The translations under genes were made by a program, and so were the position numbers. From assembly GCA_001600095.1 (NCBI GenBank), contig BCIX01000001.1:1798001-1862000 (forward strand): a stretch of 64,000 nt of DNA, given 5' to 3'. Position 1 is the stretch's first letter; every line of letters starts with the position of its first letter. This DNA comes from Bullera alba (taxonomy: Eukaryota; Basidiomycota; Tremellomycetes; Tremellales; Bulleraceae). Positions 1 to 13,100 of the stretch are shown one piece after another. The notes below the pieces were generated by a model. That model was not told the DNA's origin and did not search any database. It saw only the letters and a list, made by a program, of their open reading frames with translations.

Positions 1-2793
<2,793 letters not shown>

Positions 2794-3061
2794 TCCCTGC
2801 CCGTGGACTTGGTCTTCGTCTGATGCACTCATCATGACATGGTGTCGTCGGTGGCCTTCAACTATTGGGGCTGGAAGTCAAAGCCGAAACACAATGGAAG
2901 GCCACCACCCTAAAGCGAGTCACCTCGACGTCGTCCGTACTCACTGTTCATTTCATCTTCTCGCCTAGCTTCTCTCTCTAACCAATTCGCTCATCGTGTC
3001 CAACGCGACTGGCACTACAGCTTCAGCTACACCAACCACCGCGACAATACAGGACGGACTG

Positions 3062-3307
3062 ATGGTCGCTCCCAGCCAGACCCCGCATGATAGTGCAATG
3101 TCGCTCGGGAATGGCGCGCAGCCTACTGTAACTGGGATGACGCAGGCCCAGTATCACAATCATGCTGCTCACCAGACAACCACTGATCAATCCGGAGTCG
3201 CGAGTTGGACATCCGTTTTGGGATGCTTAACCTGCTCCAAGGAAGATTGGCGGAGGATCTGTCCGTGGTGGTGGAGGTCAGGGGAGCCGCATGGGAAGAT
3301 CGTTTAG
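3062..3307 (+). CDS. Small polar protein, unrecognised; model unresolved
   Basis: I do not recognise this protein. The first ATG after a pyrimidine-rich, promoter-like stretch (2941-2995) is at 3062. It opens an 81-codon frame rich in Ser, Thr, Gln and His (for example TGMTQAQYHNHAAHQTT), followed by a Cys/Trp-rich end with CLTC and ICPWWW. The upstream frame is also open but has no ATG. Good plus-strand splice signals occur downstream of the stop, so the frame may be only the first exon of a longer gene and its C-terminus may be wrong. A candidate internal intron ending at the AG of 3239-3240 would switch to a Gly/Arg-rich frame. Composition looks coding, but no domain is visible. Confidence 0.35.
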   Translation: MVAPSQTPHDSAMSLGNGAQPTVTGMTQAQYHNHAAHQTTTDQSGVASWTSVLGCLTCSKEDWRRICPWWWRSGEPHGKIV

Positions 3308-4037
3308 CTGAGAAGGGGAAGACGGATATGGTGGGAAATAGGTCATGAATACTTGACTTCGAGAAGTACGACTTGGGTCGATGCGTACTCGGGTTTAGGC
3401 TGACCGATAAACATTACAGGAAGGAAAGAGCCAGAGGTGGGTGGCAAGGGGATGCTCTTGGGTAAGAGCTTCTCTCTCGTTCTCGAAGTTCTGACATGAG
3501 CGCGAGACGCAGAGCCTTCTCCGCTCACCACTATCCCGCGAGAAGATCAAAGGACAAGAATTTTGCGGGTTTCAGCGGTCACAACTGACATTTGTCCGAG
3601 GGATGATGATTGAAAGGGTGCTGTTGGTTGAGCCTGATCATAGCATCAGGTGGCCTTCGCTCGCTAACGTCTGTCACAGAGAGAGTGTAGGGATGTGTCG
3701 CTTGGGCGTGCTGGATCACAGCCTTGCAGGAGCGACATCTCGCCAAGGATGTCAGAGGGTCTGCGTCTCAGGTGAGTGATGCCGCTAGCGGTGTCAAGAA
3801 TGCATACTCCGCAGGGCTTCTGATGGGGAGCCAGCCTAAAGGATCCCCCTGATCTCTGACCTTTCGGAGGTTTCAATGGCAAGACGCTATCAGCGGCGAA
3901 GTCCAGATGACCGGTGCGTTGTCAGTGCAGTGCATGATCATACGACTATAAGATGCTTGTGGCAAGTCTCTGTCGCAGGCTCCATCCTCATAACCCACAT
4001 CAGATCAGTGCGACTAGAATCACTTTCGAATAACATC
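3308..4037 (+). other. Gene-poor stretch with plus-strand splice signals
   Basis: No convincing open gene, but several intron signatures on the plus strand: branch GGCTGACC with acceptor TTACAG ending at 3419; a full candidate intron 3462-3512 (GTAAGA, TTCTGACA, GCAG); branch GCTAAC with acceptor CACAG ending at 3679; and donor GTGAGT at 3772 with GCAG at 3814. They suggest later exons of the 3062 locus or a spliced noncoding RNA. I could not join them into one convincing frame. The right end is the promoter of the gene at 4038. Confidence 0.4.
3947..3952 (+). promoter_or_regulatory. TATA-like box (TATAAG)
   Basis: TATAAG lies 91 nt before the ATG at 4038, a usual spacing for a TATA-dependent fungal promoter. 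Similar boxes precede the next two small genes. Confidence 0.45.
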
Positions 4038-4574
4038 ATGCCTGGCCCTCGATCCACCGCAAGTAGTGTCACTCTTTTCGAAAACGAGTTAGGCGACCCA
4101 CAGCCTGAGGAGGCGGACTCTGATAGCGAAGTTCCGGTGTACTCATCCATCGAAGATGTTCGAAGCGTAACCACGGCTTCTGCCACCGCTTCTGTTTCCG
4201 AACGCAGATCAAGCACATCAGGCTCAAACGCTCCCAACAGTCCAGATCTAAGTCGAGGGGGTCCACGCAGGGCAGACACGGGGCTAGGAACCCTTCGCTC
4301 TGTGGTAGAGGAGGGGTCCGACGCGGATGAGTCCTCCTCACAATGGTCACATGATGACAACGGTCAGGGTGGGGACTGTGGGGTGGAGCTTGGGGAGATG
4401 CGACCAGTGGGGTCATCCCGCATCGATGCCGCCGAGGGCGCCGAAGACCCTCAGGGTGGAAATGAGGGCGAGGAGGGGACTGATGACAGTGCTGCCGAAG
4501 CTAGCGAGGCCGCCGAGGTGCAAGTCCAAGATGACCATGAGTCGGGATGCGGCTGCGGCTGCAACATCCTCTAG
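4038..4574 (+). CDS. Acidic disordered protein with C-terminal CaaX-like Cys tail
   Basis: Unrecognised, 178 residues, no intron. The ATG at 4038 is chosen because it follows a TATA-like box by 91 nt; the frame is open further upstream from 3876, so a start with 54 more residues cannot be excluded. The protein is rich in Ser, Asp, Glu and Gly, has no membrane segment and no signal peptide, and should be mostly disordered. It ends ESGCGCGCNIL then TAG. The last four residues, CNIL, fit a CaaX box whose final Leu would favour geranylgeranyl transferase I, and the two Cys just before could be acylated. Inference: a small membrane-tethered protein. The neighbour at 5437 has a comparable end but no clear sequence similarity elsewhere. 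No function can be assigned. Confidence 0.6.
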   Translation: MPGPRSTASSVTLFENELGDPQPEEADSDSEVPVYSSIEDVRSVTTASATASVSERRSSTSGSNAPNSPDLSRGGPRRADTGLGTLRSVVEEGSDADESSSQWSHDDNGQGGDCGVELGEMRPVGSSRIDAAEGAEDPQGGNEGEEGTDDSAAEASEAAEVQVQDDHESGCGCGCNIL

Positions 4575-5436
4575 TTGATGCGTTCTCCCAACCATGAGAC
4601 CCCCACGGCTCATGCTGAATGGCACCAGACACTGGACAGAGATGAAGATATTCGGGAAGCGCATGCATTCTTTGAGAAACATAGGGTGTCCCGCCTGACT
4701 CTGTAACACATCATTGCCGTATCCTGTGATCTCTGCTCGGTATAGATCGATTTATAATGTTGCAATCAGTGAGCAAGTTCAATCCAGACGCCGTGTGGGT
4801 GTACTCGTACTGCATCCGTTGAATATGGCTACTATGTAGCATCAGGTGGTCCACAGCCCGTTGAAACCGCTACTTCAGCAGCCTCCTGATCATTTGCCAC
4901 TCTATCCGGTCTTCCCCCCAGCTCCAAGTTTGCGTCGATCCTATCGTGATTCGCATAGCACCTCGCCTCGATTCGACTGAGGAATAGTAGAAGGCCTCCC
5001 TCAAGCGACATTCGGCCGATCACGAAGTTTCCCCGCTCCGCTATAACACATTCCACATGATTCCAGCGGTTCAGCACGGTGTAGCACGGTTGATTGTCTC
5101 GACATCCTTTGTGTTGCTCACCCGAGCTATGGAGGTTGCGAAGCTTCGCTGCTGCCCGTCTTCGCTGTGGCAGTCGGCGGATAGAAGCATGGAGTCCGGA
5201 GAGGACGGTTCACGCCGGCAAGTCAGCTATCGGATGAGATCGGATGCGATGGCTTGAAAGGAGTCAATGCGCTCCGAGAGGAGTACTGAGGTGAGCGTTA
5301 GCGAGGAAGTCACACCGCAGGTGGGCCTGTATTTTCGTATAAAGAGGTCAAAACTCGCTGGATACGTAAGTCTCATCCACCCAATTCTAATATCACAGGA
5401 CCCACAGTGCTCACCCATACGAAGCCACCGCACATC
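4575..5436. other. Intergenic stretch, 862 nt
   Basis: I see no convincing gene here. Short frames on both strands lack an ATG start or have random composition. The left end holds the 3' flank of the gene at 4038 and the right end the promoter of the gene at 5437, including the TATA box at 5338. Confidence 0.5.
5338..5343 (+). promoter_or_regulatory. TATA box (TATAAA)
   Basis: A perfect TATAAA followed by G lies 99 nt before the ATG at 5437. Confidence 0.5.
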
Positions 5437-5736
5437 ATGGCGACCCAATCTCAAGCATCTCAGGCCTCGAACGGTCAGAACACTTCGACCGCAGGACGAC
5501 CCGATACCACACAGGCATCACAGGCTGACCAGCCAGCTTCGGCTCCACCAGACGAGAACGCGGAGGTGATTACTCGCGTCGATACAAGCAGTTTCGGGAC
5601 GGGAGGAGGAGGATCTGATGAAGCGAGATCAGTGATCTTCAGAGGGGAGCGCCAGCCCCTGGATTACGAGGAGGAGCCCGAAACCGGGTGCACTTGTTCT
5701 GGCCTGTGCAAGGGCTGCAGCTGCAGTGTGAGCTGA
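5437..5736 (+). CDS. Small acidic protein with Cys-rich CaaX-like tail
   Basis: Unrecognised, 99 residues, no intron, behind a TATA box. The N-terminal half is Gln/Ser/Thr/Ala-rich and disordered. The middle is acidic (DYEEEPE). The last 16 residues, TGCTCSGLCKGCSCSVS without its first Thr, hold five cysteines in the pattern C-x-C-x3-C-x2-C-x-C, then Ser-Val-Ser and stop. CSVS fits a CaaX box with final Ser, which would favour farnesylation. The same cysteine spacing could also bind metal in the manner of a metallothionein. Caution: the last codons contain GTGAGC, a possible splice donor (5729). Splicing to an AG near 5790 would replace VS with about 13 other residues, but I see no good branch site, so the unspliced end is preferred. 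Confidence 0.6.
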   Translation: MATQSQASQASNGQNTSTAGRPDTTQASQADQPASAPPDENAEVITRVDTSSFGTGGGGSDEARSVIFRGERQPLDYEEEPETGCTCSGLCKGCSCSVS

Positions 5737-6045
5737 AGCCAAATGGGAACAAACAGGGCCTTCGGCCGCACTCCACTTCACACCCCTAGCTCCAGTATCT
5801 CCGTGATGCAAATGTTCGTGAAGAGCTCTGACGAAATCCACCTGCATAGGGGATCAGTTTTGGCCATCTTTTGGTGAACGTCCTTTCAGCCTCTGATGCG
5901 TTGCAGACGTCGCCTCGAGCCTTCTGGCTCATGAGATGATCTCCACTCACGAAGGCGGAAGGGGTGAGCTGTTCAGTATATATCTCACTTCAGCACATCA
6001 GCACCTATCACACTCAACTTGCAAGTCTTCCACTCTCATCTAATC
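5737..6045. other. Intergenic stretch, promoter of the gene at 6046
   Basis: Holds the 3' flank of the gene at 5437 and a promoter with an AGGGG stress-element-like pentamer near 5960 and a TATATATC box at 5977-5984. No gene seen. Confidence 0.4.
5977..5984 (+). promoter_or_regulatory. TATA-like box (TATATATC)
   Basis: Lies 69 nt before the ATG at 6046, the third such box in this cluster of small genes. Confidence 0.45.
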
Positions 6046-6402
6046 ATGCCCACGGACTTCAAAGATGTTTTCGCTGTACTGCCAAGTCCCGAGGATCGCA
6101 GCGACGACGACGACGACGACGATGACAGCCCGGTCACGGAGTCGTCGGAGGAGGGAGATGGTGATAACGGGAGGGAACCCCGTTCAGACGACCGAAAGAC
6201 ATCTGCAGAGCGGAACTCTTCCCCTAGATCCTGGGTGGTCTCCAAAGACAAAGAAGATCGAGAGGCAGCCAAGGCGACTGAGCTGAGTGAGGCCAATACG
6301 TCCAAGAAGCAGTCTGAAGTCCAGTCCACAGTTCAGTCCACAGTTCAGTCGGATACCCAATCGCAGCCAAAGTCGGAAGAGCCATCGGAGGAGAAGAAGT
6401 GA
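6046..6402 (+). CDS. Highly charged disordered small protein
   Basis: Unrecognised, 118 residues, no intron, with a TATA-like box 69 nt upstream. After a short hydrophobic start (MPTDFKDVFAVLP) come a run of eight Asp, an acidic Ser/Glu block, a mixed Lys/Glu stretch and a Q-S-T-V repeat, ending in EEKK. It has no Cys, no membrane segment and no signal peptide. The composition is that of a hydrophilin-like or otherwise fully disordered cytosolic or nuclear protein, but this is composition only. Unlike the two preceding genes it has no CaaX-like end. Confidence 0.55.
   Translation: MPTDFKDVFAVLPSPEDRSDDDDDDDDSPVTESSEEGDGDNGREPRSDDRKTSAERNSSPRSWVVSKDKEDREAAKATELSEANTSKKQSEVQSTVQSTVQSDTQSQPKSEEPSEEKK
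6103..6126 (+). repeat. GAC trinucleotide repeat (Asp8)
   Basis: Six GAC codons, one GAT and one GAC in frame, giving eight Asp in the gene at 6046. A likely site of length variation between strains. Confidence 0.85.
6322..6350 (+). repeat. 12-bp tandem repeat, about 2.4 copies
   Basis: Unit CAGTCCACAGTT, two perfect copies and a partial third, coding for QSTV-QSTV-QS in the gene at 6046. Confidence 0.85.
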
Positions 6403-6585
6403 CCTGCTGAATCCAGCTTGTGGGATCCAGGAGAAGTCGAGCAATTGGTCACGAGTTTGGAAATTGTACCAAATTCGCAACTGGAGACGGTCATTTGTTG
6501 ATGTCTTTCCCATACCCAATGGCATCCATAATTCCTCTGACAGATCTCCGTCTCCTTATCCACTACGTATCCTTGTCTACACGTC

Positions 6586-6891
6586 TCACGATAGCAGATA
6601 GACCCCCAATCCAGCCAATATCCCCACTGCCACATGTACCCCTTTCCTCCCCGTCTCCCCTAATTTTCCTCCAGCAATCATGATCCATCCGGCGCCGACT
6701 AGTGCGAGTCCCCACGATATAGCCAGCCATAGTTTGAATGGGTCAAAGTCGAACCGCTGGGCAATGTTGAGAAAGTATTTGTTGGTCGTGATCTCATTTG
6801 CGAATGCCGATTTGTCTTCCAGGGTGAGGTAGGAGTATATGCTGTATACCAGTGGGATGAACGGCAGGATGAGTAAGATTCTATTCGACAT
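6586..6891 (-). CDS. Small multi-span membrane protein, unrecognised
   Basis: 101 residues, single exon. The start is the ATG at 6891. The frame extends upstream without another convincing start. Hydrophobic segments are ILLILPFIPLVYSIYSYL (about residues 5-22), LWLAISWGLALVGAGWIMIA (about 55-76) and VHVAVGILAGLGVYLL (about 84-100), so two or three membrane spans with a polar loop around residues 23-52. The first span could act as a signal anchor. No family is recognised and there is no catalytic motif. It lies tail-on to the gene at 6046 and 274 nt downstream of the INO80 stop. Confidence 0.65.
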   Translation of the reverse strand: MSNRILLILPFIPLVYSIYSYLTLEDKSAFANEITTNKYFLNIAQRFDFDPFKLWLAISWGLALVGAGWIMIAGGKLGETGRKGVHVAVGILAGLGVYLLS

Positions 6892-7165
6892 GATGGCGAG
6901 TGGTGCGTGCGATGATAGTAAAGTAGTCTTATGTTTGCGTCTTGTCGATGATCGAAGTGTTGTTGCAGAAGTACAGAAGTGATGAACGTGAGCGGGATCA
7001 AATATATCTTGGTGATATACCACCACCCCGCCCTCTATAGCTACCTCGATGCAGTCAATGCATACAACTACGTGTGTTTGTACTGGACAGGTCAAGACTA
7101 TACGTGTGTACTAGCTCTACATGGCTAGATGGTTGTATTGACAATTCTCATATCGCTCAGATCAC

Positions 7166-10100
7166 CTAGATCGGAAGGCCATCGGGACCTAGAGCGATCT
7201 TGACCTTTTTCGCCGTCTTCTGCTTCTTCGCACCGGTCTCTTCGCCTAAACACATGGTCAACTGAGCTCTTGTTACGGAGAGGGTGGTTCAGCAAGTGAA
7301 GCCTCATCACTCACCATCTTGTGCTTTCCGCTTTGCCGAAGACTTCTTCTTCGGCGCTCCCTCTTTGGGCGTCTTTGTGCCAGAACCTCCGGCTGCCTCA
7401 TCGCCAAAGTCCTCGTCCTCCCCATTGGCAGGCTTCTTTGTCAGACTGAAGAAATCATCCTCGTCGTCGTCGTTGGGAATCGTCAAGCCGTCGCCAAACT
7501 TGGACTTGGTGCGTGTGTTGACGAGGGCAGGAGCGACATAGCCGTGCTCTTCTGCCTGCTTGCGCTTAGCCACCGATTCCGCCAGCTCCTCATCGTCCAT
7601 GAACAACGAAACGATTTCTGACGGCTTGGCGACGTCGGTGAGCGACTTTGTTCCAACGACAATGTCTTGGACCTGAAAGTAATGTCAGCGGATAATGAGA
7701 ATACATGATGGTCAGGGCACTCACATCCTTCTTGGCTCGAGCGAGCTTGACAATTCGCTCCTCGATGGTGCCACGAGCAATGAGTCGATAGACGGTGACT
7801 TGTTTCGTTTGACCGACTCGATGTGCTCGGTCCATAGCTTGGGCGTCGTTCGAGGGATTCCAGTCGTGGTCATCTGCCAAGGCGTCAGCTATTGGCCATA
7901 CGAAGACTTCTCAGCTGAAGGCTCACAAAAGACAACGGTATCCGCTGCTGTCAAATTGATTCCCAGACCACCCGCTCGGGTACTGAGACAGAAGATGAAG
8001 ATCTCCGGGCTGCAATCCGTCAGCAACTGCCTCAACCAGTGACACCTAGCACTCACTTTGTCTGCCAACTCGTGACCATGTCTCGTCTTTCACCGATAGG
8101 ACTGCTTCCATCCAGTCGCAGGTACTTGAACTGCCGGTAGATGAGGTATTCCTCGACCAAATCCATCATCTTGGTCATTTGGAAGTACAGCAACACTCTG
8201 TGACCGCCAGCCTTGAGTTCTCGCAGTAGATCGTCCAATCTTGCCAATTTGGCGGAATCGACGATCAACCGTTTGGTCGGTGGCACCCTCATACTGCTGA
8301 TTGGGACCTGGTCGATTGGAGATGCACCGAGTAACCCTCGAGGTCCAACCCCAGGAACCAAGTCGGACAGCTGTCGTACGGCCAGAGGATCGTTTCTCTC
8401 CGATGGAGTAGTGCCGTACATAGCTTTTTCGACAAGAGGATCGGAGACAAGCCGAGATTGGCGGTTGTGATACGACCGATTGTTGATGAATGGCTTGACG
8501 AAAGGCGCGACGACGGACTCTGTTGCGAACCGACTATCTCCTCGCGAAAGGTACGACGCTGTCCATGCTTGGTTGGTAATGTCTCGCAGTGCTGGCAGGT
8601 CGGCAGACAGCTTCAAATCCGCCACGCGGGGAGGAACGATATCAAAACGTTTAGCTGTGCCGGCGGCGAAGTCACGATCACTGATGGCATGTCAGCTTAT
8701 TTCCCGTGTACGGGCTGGTTGAGCTCACCTCTGGATTGAACCCTCCTTCAAACGAACTTGCTCGCCTTGAGCGTCGTCGAGCAAGCTGACCAGCGGATGA
8801 GTCTTCGCTCGGCGCTCCGCTTCTCCAGCTGTGACGTCGAGGACCTTCAAAAAGCCAAACTCTCCATCGTCCTTCTTCAGACTGTCATTGATCCAGTCCG
8901 CCCGCCAGATGTTCATCAACGAGCCCAGAACCTTGGTATCGCTTCCGGCCAGGTTTATCTCGCCTGGCACGTCTAGCTTGCCTCCTTCTGTCCAAAGCGC
9001 CTTTGGTAAGTCGACTTGAATGGCGTTCTTGGCGGAGTCGGGACAATACAGCTGATCCCCTTGACGGGACAGTGGGCCAGAGTGGGAGAATGTTCCGAAC
9101 ATGAAGGGCGAAATGACATCGGCTCGCTCGAACAGGTCTGGGTGATTGCAGACTTTTCGGAACTGCATCACCAAGTTCATGAGGTTCTTGGCTTGAGACG
9201 TGTCGGAGAGGTTGCCGGCTTCGGCCATCAGGTCAGAAATCGAGACTCGTTGCCGAAGCGCCTTGTAGATGTTCCTCTGGCGCTGACTCAGATCGACCAG
9301 AAGATCGATCTCGATCTACCCGATGGGGTCAGCATTGCACAACGGCGAGAACACCATCACTCACCTTGTCACCAAGCTCCTTCTGCACGTGCTTCTTGAC
9401 TCGTCGAAGCATGAATGGCTTGAGGATCATATGCAGTCGACGCAGCTGTTCAGGCTGAAGCGAGCCAGAGTTTCCACCAGCCGCATTCTCGATATCCTTG
9501 GAGAACCACTCGGAGAACTCCTCGTGAGAGTCGAACAGGGATGGCATGATGAAATGCAGCAGAGCCCAGAGTTCTAGGATCGAGGTCAGCTAGAAGCTCC
9601 GATCCGTGTTCGTGGAGTCAACGACTAGCTCACCTTGCATCGAATTCTGGATGGGAGTTCCGGTGAGAAGGAGCCTGTTACGGCAGTGAAGAGATAGCAG
9701 CGTCTTCCATCTGGCCGACGAAGAGGATTTGATGGCCTGCGCTTCGTCTAGAATCATGTACTGCCATTTCATGTGCTGGAAGTACTTTTCGTCTTGAACC
9801 GCCTATAATGGTGTCAGTGCTCTGATGCGCCGGAGACCTTCTTGCGAGCACATACCAGCTGGTAGCTCGTGACGAGGATGTGGAAAGGACTAGACTCGTC
9901 AAAGGTCATGTTCTTTCGACTCCAGATCTTTCGCAGCGTCTCTCGGTCCTTAGTCGAACCCCAGTATGGCAGTGCCTTGAGGCGAGGGACGAACCGCGCG
10001 AGCTCTTGCTGCCAATTGTGCAGTGTCGAAGCAGGTGCAATGACCAAGAAAGGACCCCAGAGGTTGTGATGCTCGGCGAGATATGCCAGCAGAGAGATCG

Positions 10101-13100
10101 ATTGAATGGTCTAACAGTCGATGAGCTATGCCCAGATACGAAGAGTTTAGCTTGTTGCTCACCTTGCCCAGGCCCATTTCATCTGCCAGAATACCATTGA
10201 TACCTTGCTCGTACAGGTTACCAAGCCAAGTAAGACCTTTGAGCTGGTACTCCTTGAGCTGAGCCATGAGCATTTTCGGTTGTTCAATGGTGACCGAGTC
10301 TTCAGCGAGGGTAGGGTTTTGGAAATTGAGCTCATCCCCGTCGACTGTTTGACGTTAGTTTCATGCACTTCAGACCCCTAGAGTATGAAAATGTACTCAC
10401 GATCGAGAGGTGCATCCTTGCCCGCACGGGCATTGTCGAATGCCTTGGCCTTGTCCTTCGCAGCCTGGACTGCTGCCTGGGCGCCACGAGCCGCATGCCT
10501 TCGAAGGTTCTCCTCATCATCTGTGATTTCATATCAGCTCACTATAACACCTGTGAACGGGAAGTGGTAATTCCACTCACCATCGTCATAGTCGATATCC
10601 GGAAGTGGCTCGCCATTGGCATCCAAAGCGAGATCCTCATTAGCGGCCTTTGGATCACCGTTCGAAGGGGCTGCAGCATCGCCATCCTCGCCTTCTGCCT
10701 CTTTCGTCTTGATCTTCTTGCCGATGAAATGGGAGTAAAGCTCGGTCTGCGTCAACAAGAAGTTCAACTTTCTCGCTTGTCGCTTCGACTCTCTAGCTTC
10801 TTCCTCTGCCTTGGCACGGTCCAGAGCTTCTTTCTCCGCTTTCTTTCTCGCGGCAAGTTCCTCTTTCTCATTCTTACGCCAATACACGAGCATCTACACA
10901 TAGTCAGCCTAGTCTCACTCGGCGAGACGGGCGACGAAGACACACCTCTTTGACGACCTTCTTGGCCCTGACCGCAGAGTCTTTCTTGACCCTCGCGATA
11001 CTCTTGTAAGTCGGTTTCGAAGCTCGTTGGAAGAAGGCATTACGCTGACACGCTTCGGCTTTCCTAATGGCGTCGGCCTTGGCAGCAGTGTCGTAGGCTT
11101 GGTAGACTCGATACACCTGCGCGATGATCAGCTTGACCTTCAGCAGATCGTCCCAGCTGCACTCACTCTTGGAACATCCTTGCAGATGGAGGACCAAACT
11201 GACTTCTGCAGATCGTCCACTATTTGCAACCGGACTTTTGCCTCGGCTTCCGACACGCCTCGAGGATCTTCAGTGTTTGGAACGTACGCCATTGCAGCGG
11301 AGATTTCCTGTCCGATCCCCTCATTTGAAGGCGTTCCGGGGTTCTGGGTGTCGATCTCCTCGCTGTTGGCAGCCTGTAGAGCCGCAGCAGCCCGCAGTGC
11401 CGCGGGACCCTTGGGCCATCTGCCCAGACCTGTCCCCTTCTTCTTCTTCTTCTTTGGCGCAGGAGCAACAACGGGACCGTCATCGATTAGACTCGCGGTC
11501 AGGTCATCGACAGTCACATCCGCTCGGCTTTCGTTGTCCGTGTCGTCCAATTCGGCCAATCGGACGATCTCGTCCTCGCCCAAGGTGCTAGTTTCGGCTG
11601 GAGGCGCTTTTCTCTTCTTGGATTTCGCCTTTGGCTTCTTGGCTGCTCCATTCGGCGTGGAGCCCTCTGCTTCAGGTAGCAGTGCCGCAATTTCCGCCTC
11701 CGCTTCTCCATTCATAGTCTCGTCGCCGGCCATTGAGCCATTTTCGCCCAGTTCAGACCCGTCTTGCAGTCGAGCGGCGCGTCGTTCGCTGGGTTGCGCA
11801 TAGACCTCACCAGGCTGTTTCTTCAACTTGAAACCTTTCGCGGGACCGGGCTTCTTCCTCATCGTTCCGTCTTTCCTGACTGGCAACTCGCCTGCTTCAC
11901 CCTTTTTCCTGATCCAGTCCTCGTCGTGGACCGCTTTGATGTCGTCGGGAGTGAGGCCTTGTAGATCTCCGGCGCGGTATCGAGCTGTCAATTCCGCTCT
12001 GGTCAATCCACATGGCTGGATGATGTCGTCAGGCGACAATTCAGCGACTGTCTGTTGTTTCGGTGGTCTTCTCCTCCTTGGTGGCTTGCCACTGTTGCTG
12101 CCGTTACCACTAGGTTCCTGGGCTGGTCCGTCTTCATCATCCGAGCCCATCATAGAGGAAAGGTCTCTCGGCTCCATGCTGCTACGTGGGGCCAGTGAAG
12201 CAGTAGCCGATTCGCCTTCTGCCAAGCCGAGAAGTTCATCCTCTAGCGCGGCGACGTTGGTCTTGCCTTTTGAACCTTTCTTAGGGGCGAGTTGGCGCTT
12301 TGGGACGAATTGGCCTGACGCAATGGCAGCTTCTTTGGCCTCACGCTGGGCGATACGGGTCGGATGGTCGGCAGGCCAGCCTTTTCGTTTCGTCGGGGGT
12401 TTTGCTTCCGACTCCACTTCACCGTTGATGGAGCTTCCCTCCATAGGAGATGCACCTCGTAGACTTTTGCTCGATTTCTTGAGCTGAGCCTGGGACGAAC
12501 TTGCCTCGTACTGATGTAAAGGTCAGCGGGTTCAAGACAGGGCAAGGGGCACCGAACTTACCATTCTGGCGGCGAGCAAGCTGATCTCATTGGCTTCGGT
12601 CTCTCGCCTCTGCTGGTAATCTCGTAAGGAGTCTTCCCAGACATCCTCGCCTCCGATCAAGCTGGGCCCGGGAACCATGTCCCTCACCATTCCGCCTCTG
12701 GGCCCTACACTACCTCGCACATCCTCACTTCGATTCCTTGAATCTCTCCTGTGTCTCACATGATCTGGGTCATCGTAGTGATTCCCGTTCGTACGCGATG
12801 TGGAACGTTCGGATCGGGCGGTTGCAATATGCGAATGAGAATGATGCGGGGTGTGATGTCTACCATAGTTGTCACTGGCGTACGATGGGTGTTGTCGTGC
12901 TTCGATTGGAACGTATCGAGGGTCATGAGATCCAGAATATCTCTCTGCGTACGCCCTGTCCACTTCTTGTCCGTGGCCCCTTTCTCCGCCATGACCATTG
13001 GCGTATCGCGGAGGATATGTCGAGGGGGCATCAGGATGAAATTGTTCTTCTGGAGGCGAGTCGTAGCGGGGGGTGACACGATGGCCTGGAGGATGCTGTG

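Noticed and set aside
3240..3312. Gly/Arg-rich alternative C-terminus (ending RMGRSFS) resembling selenoprotein K tails
   Set aside because: The needed upstream membrane segment is absent and no donor for the splice could be identified.
5366..5398. 33-nt intron in the leader of the gene at 5437
   Set aside because: It has GTAAGT and CACAG ends, and introns this short exist here, but it would begin about 25 nt after the TATA box, at or before the likely transcription start.
4038..5736. Mating pheromone precursors, because of CaaX-like ends
   Set aside because: The proteins are 99-178 residues, acidic, and have extra Cys; basidiomycete pheromone precursors are usually shorter with an aliphatic box such as CVIA, and no pheromone receptor gene is in the window.
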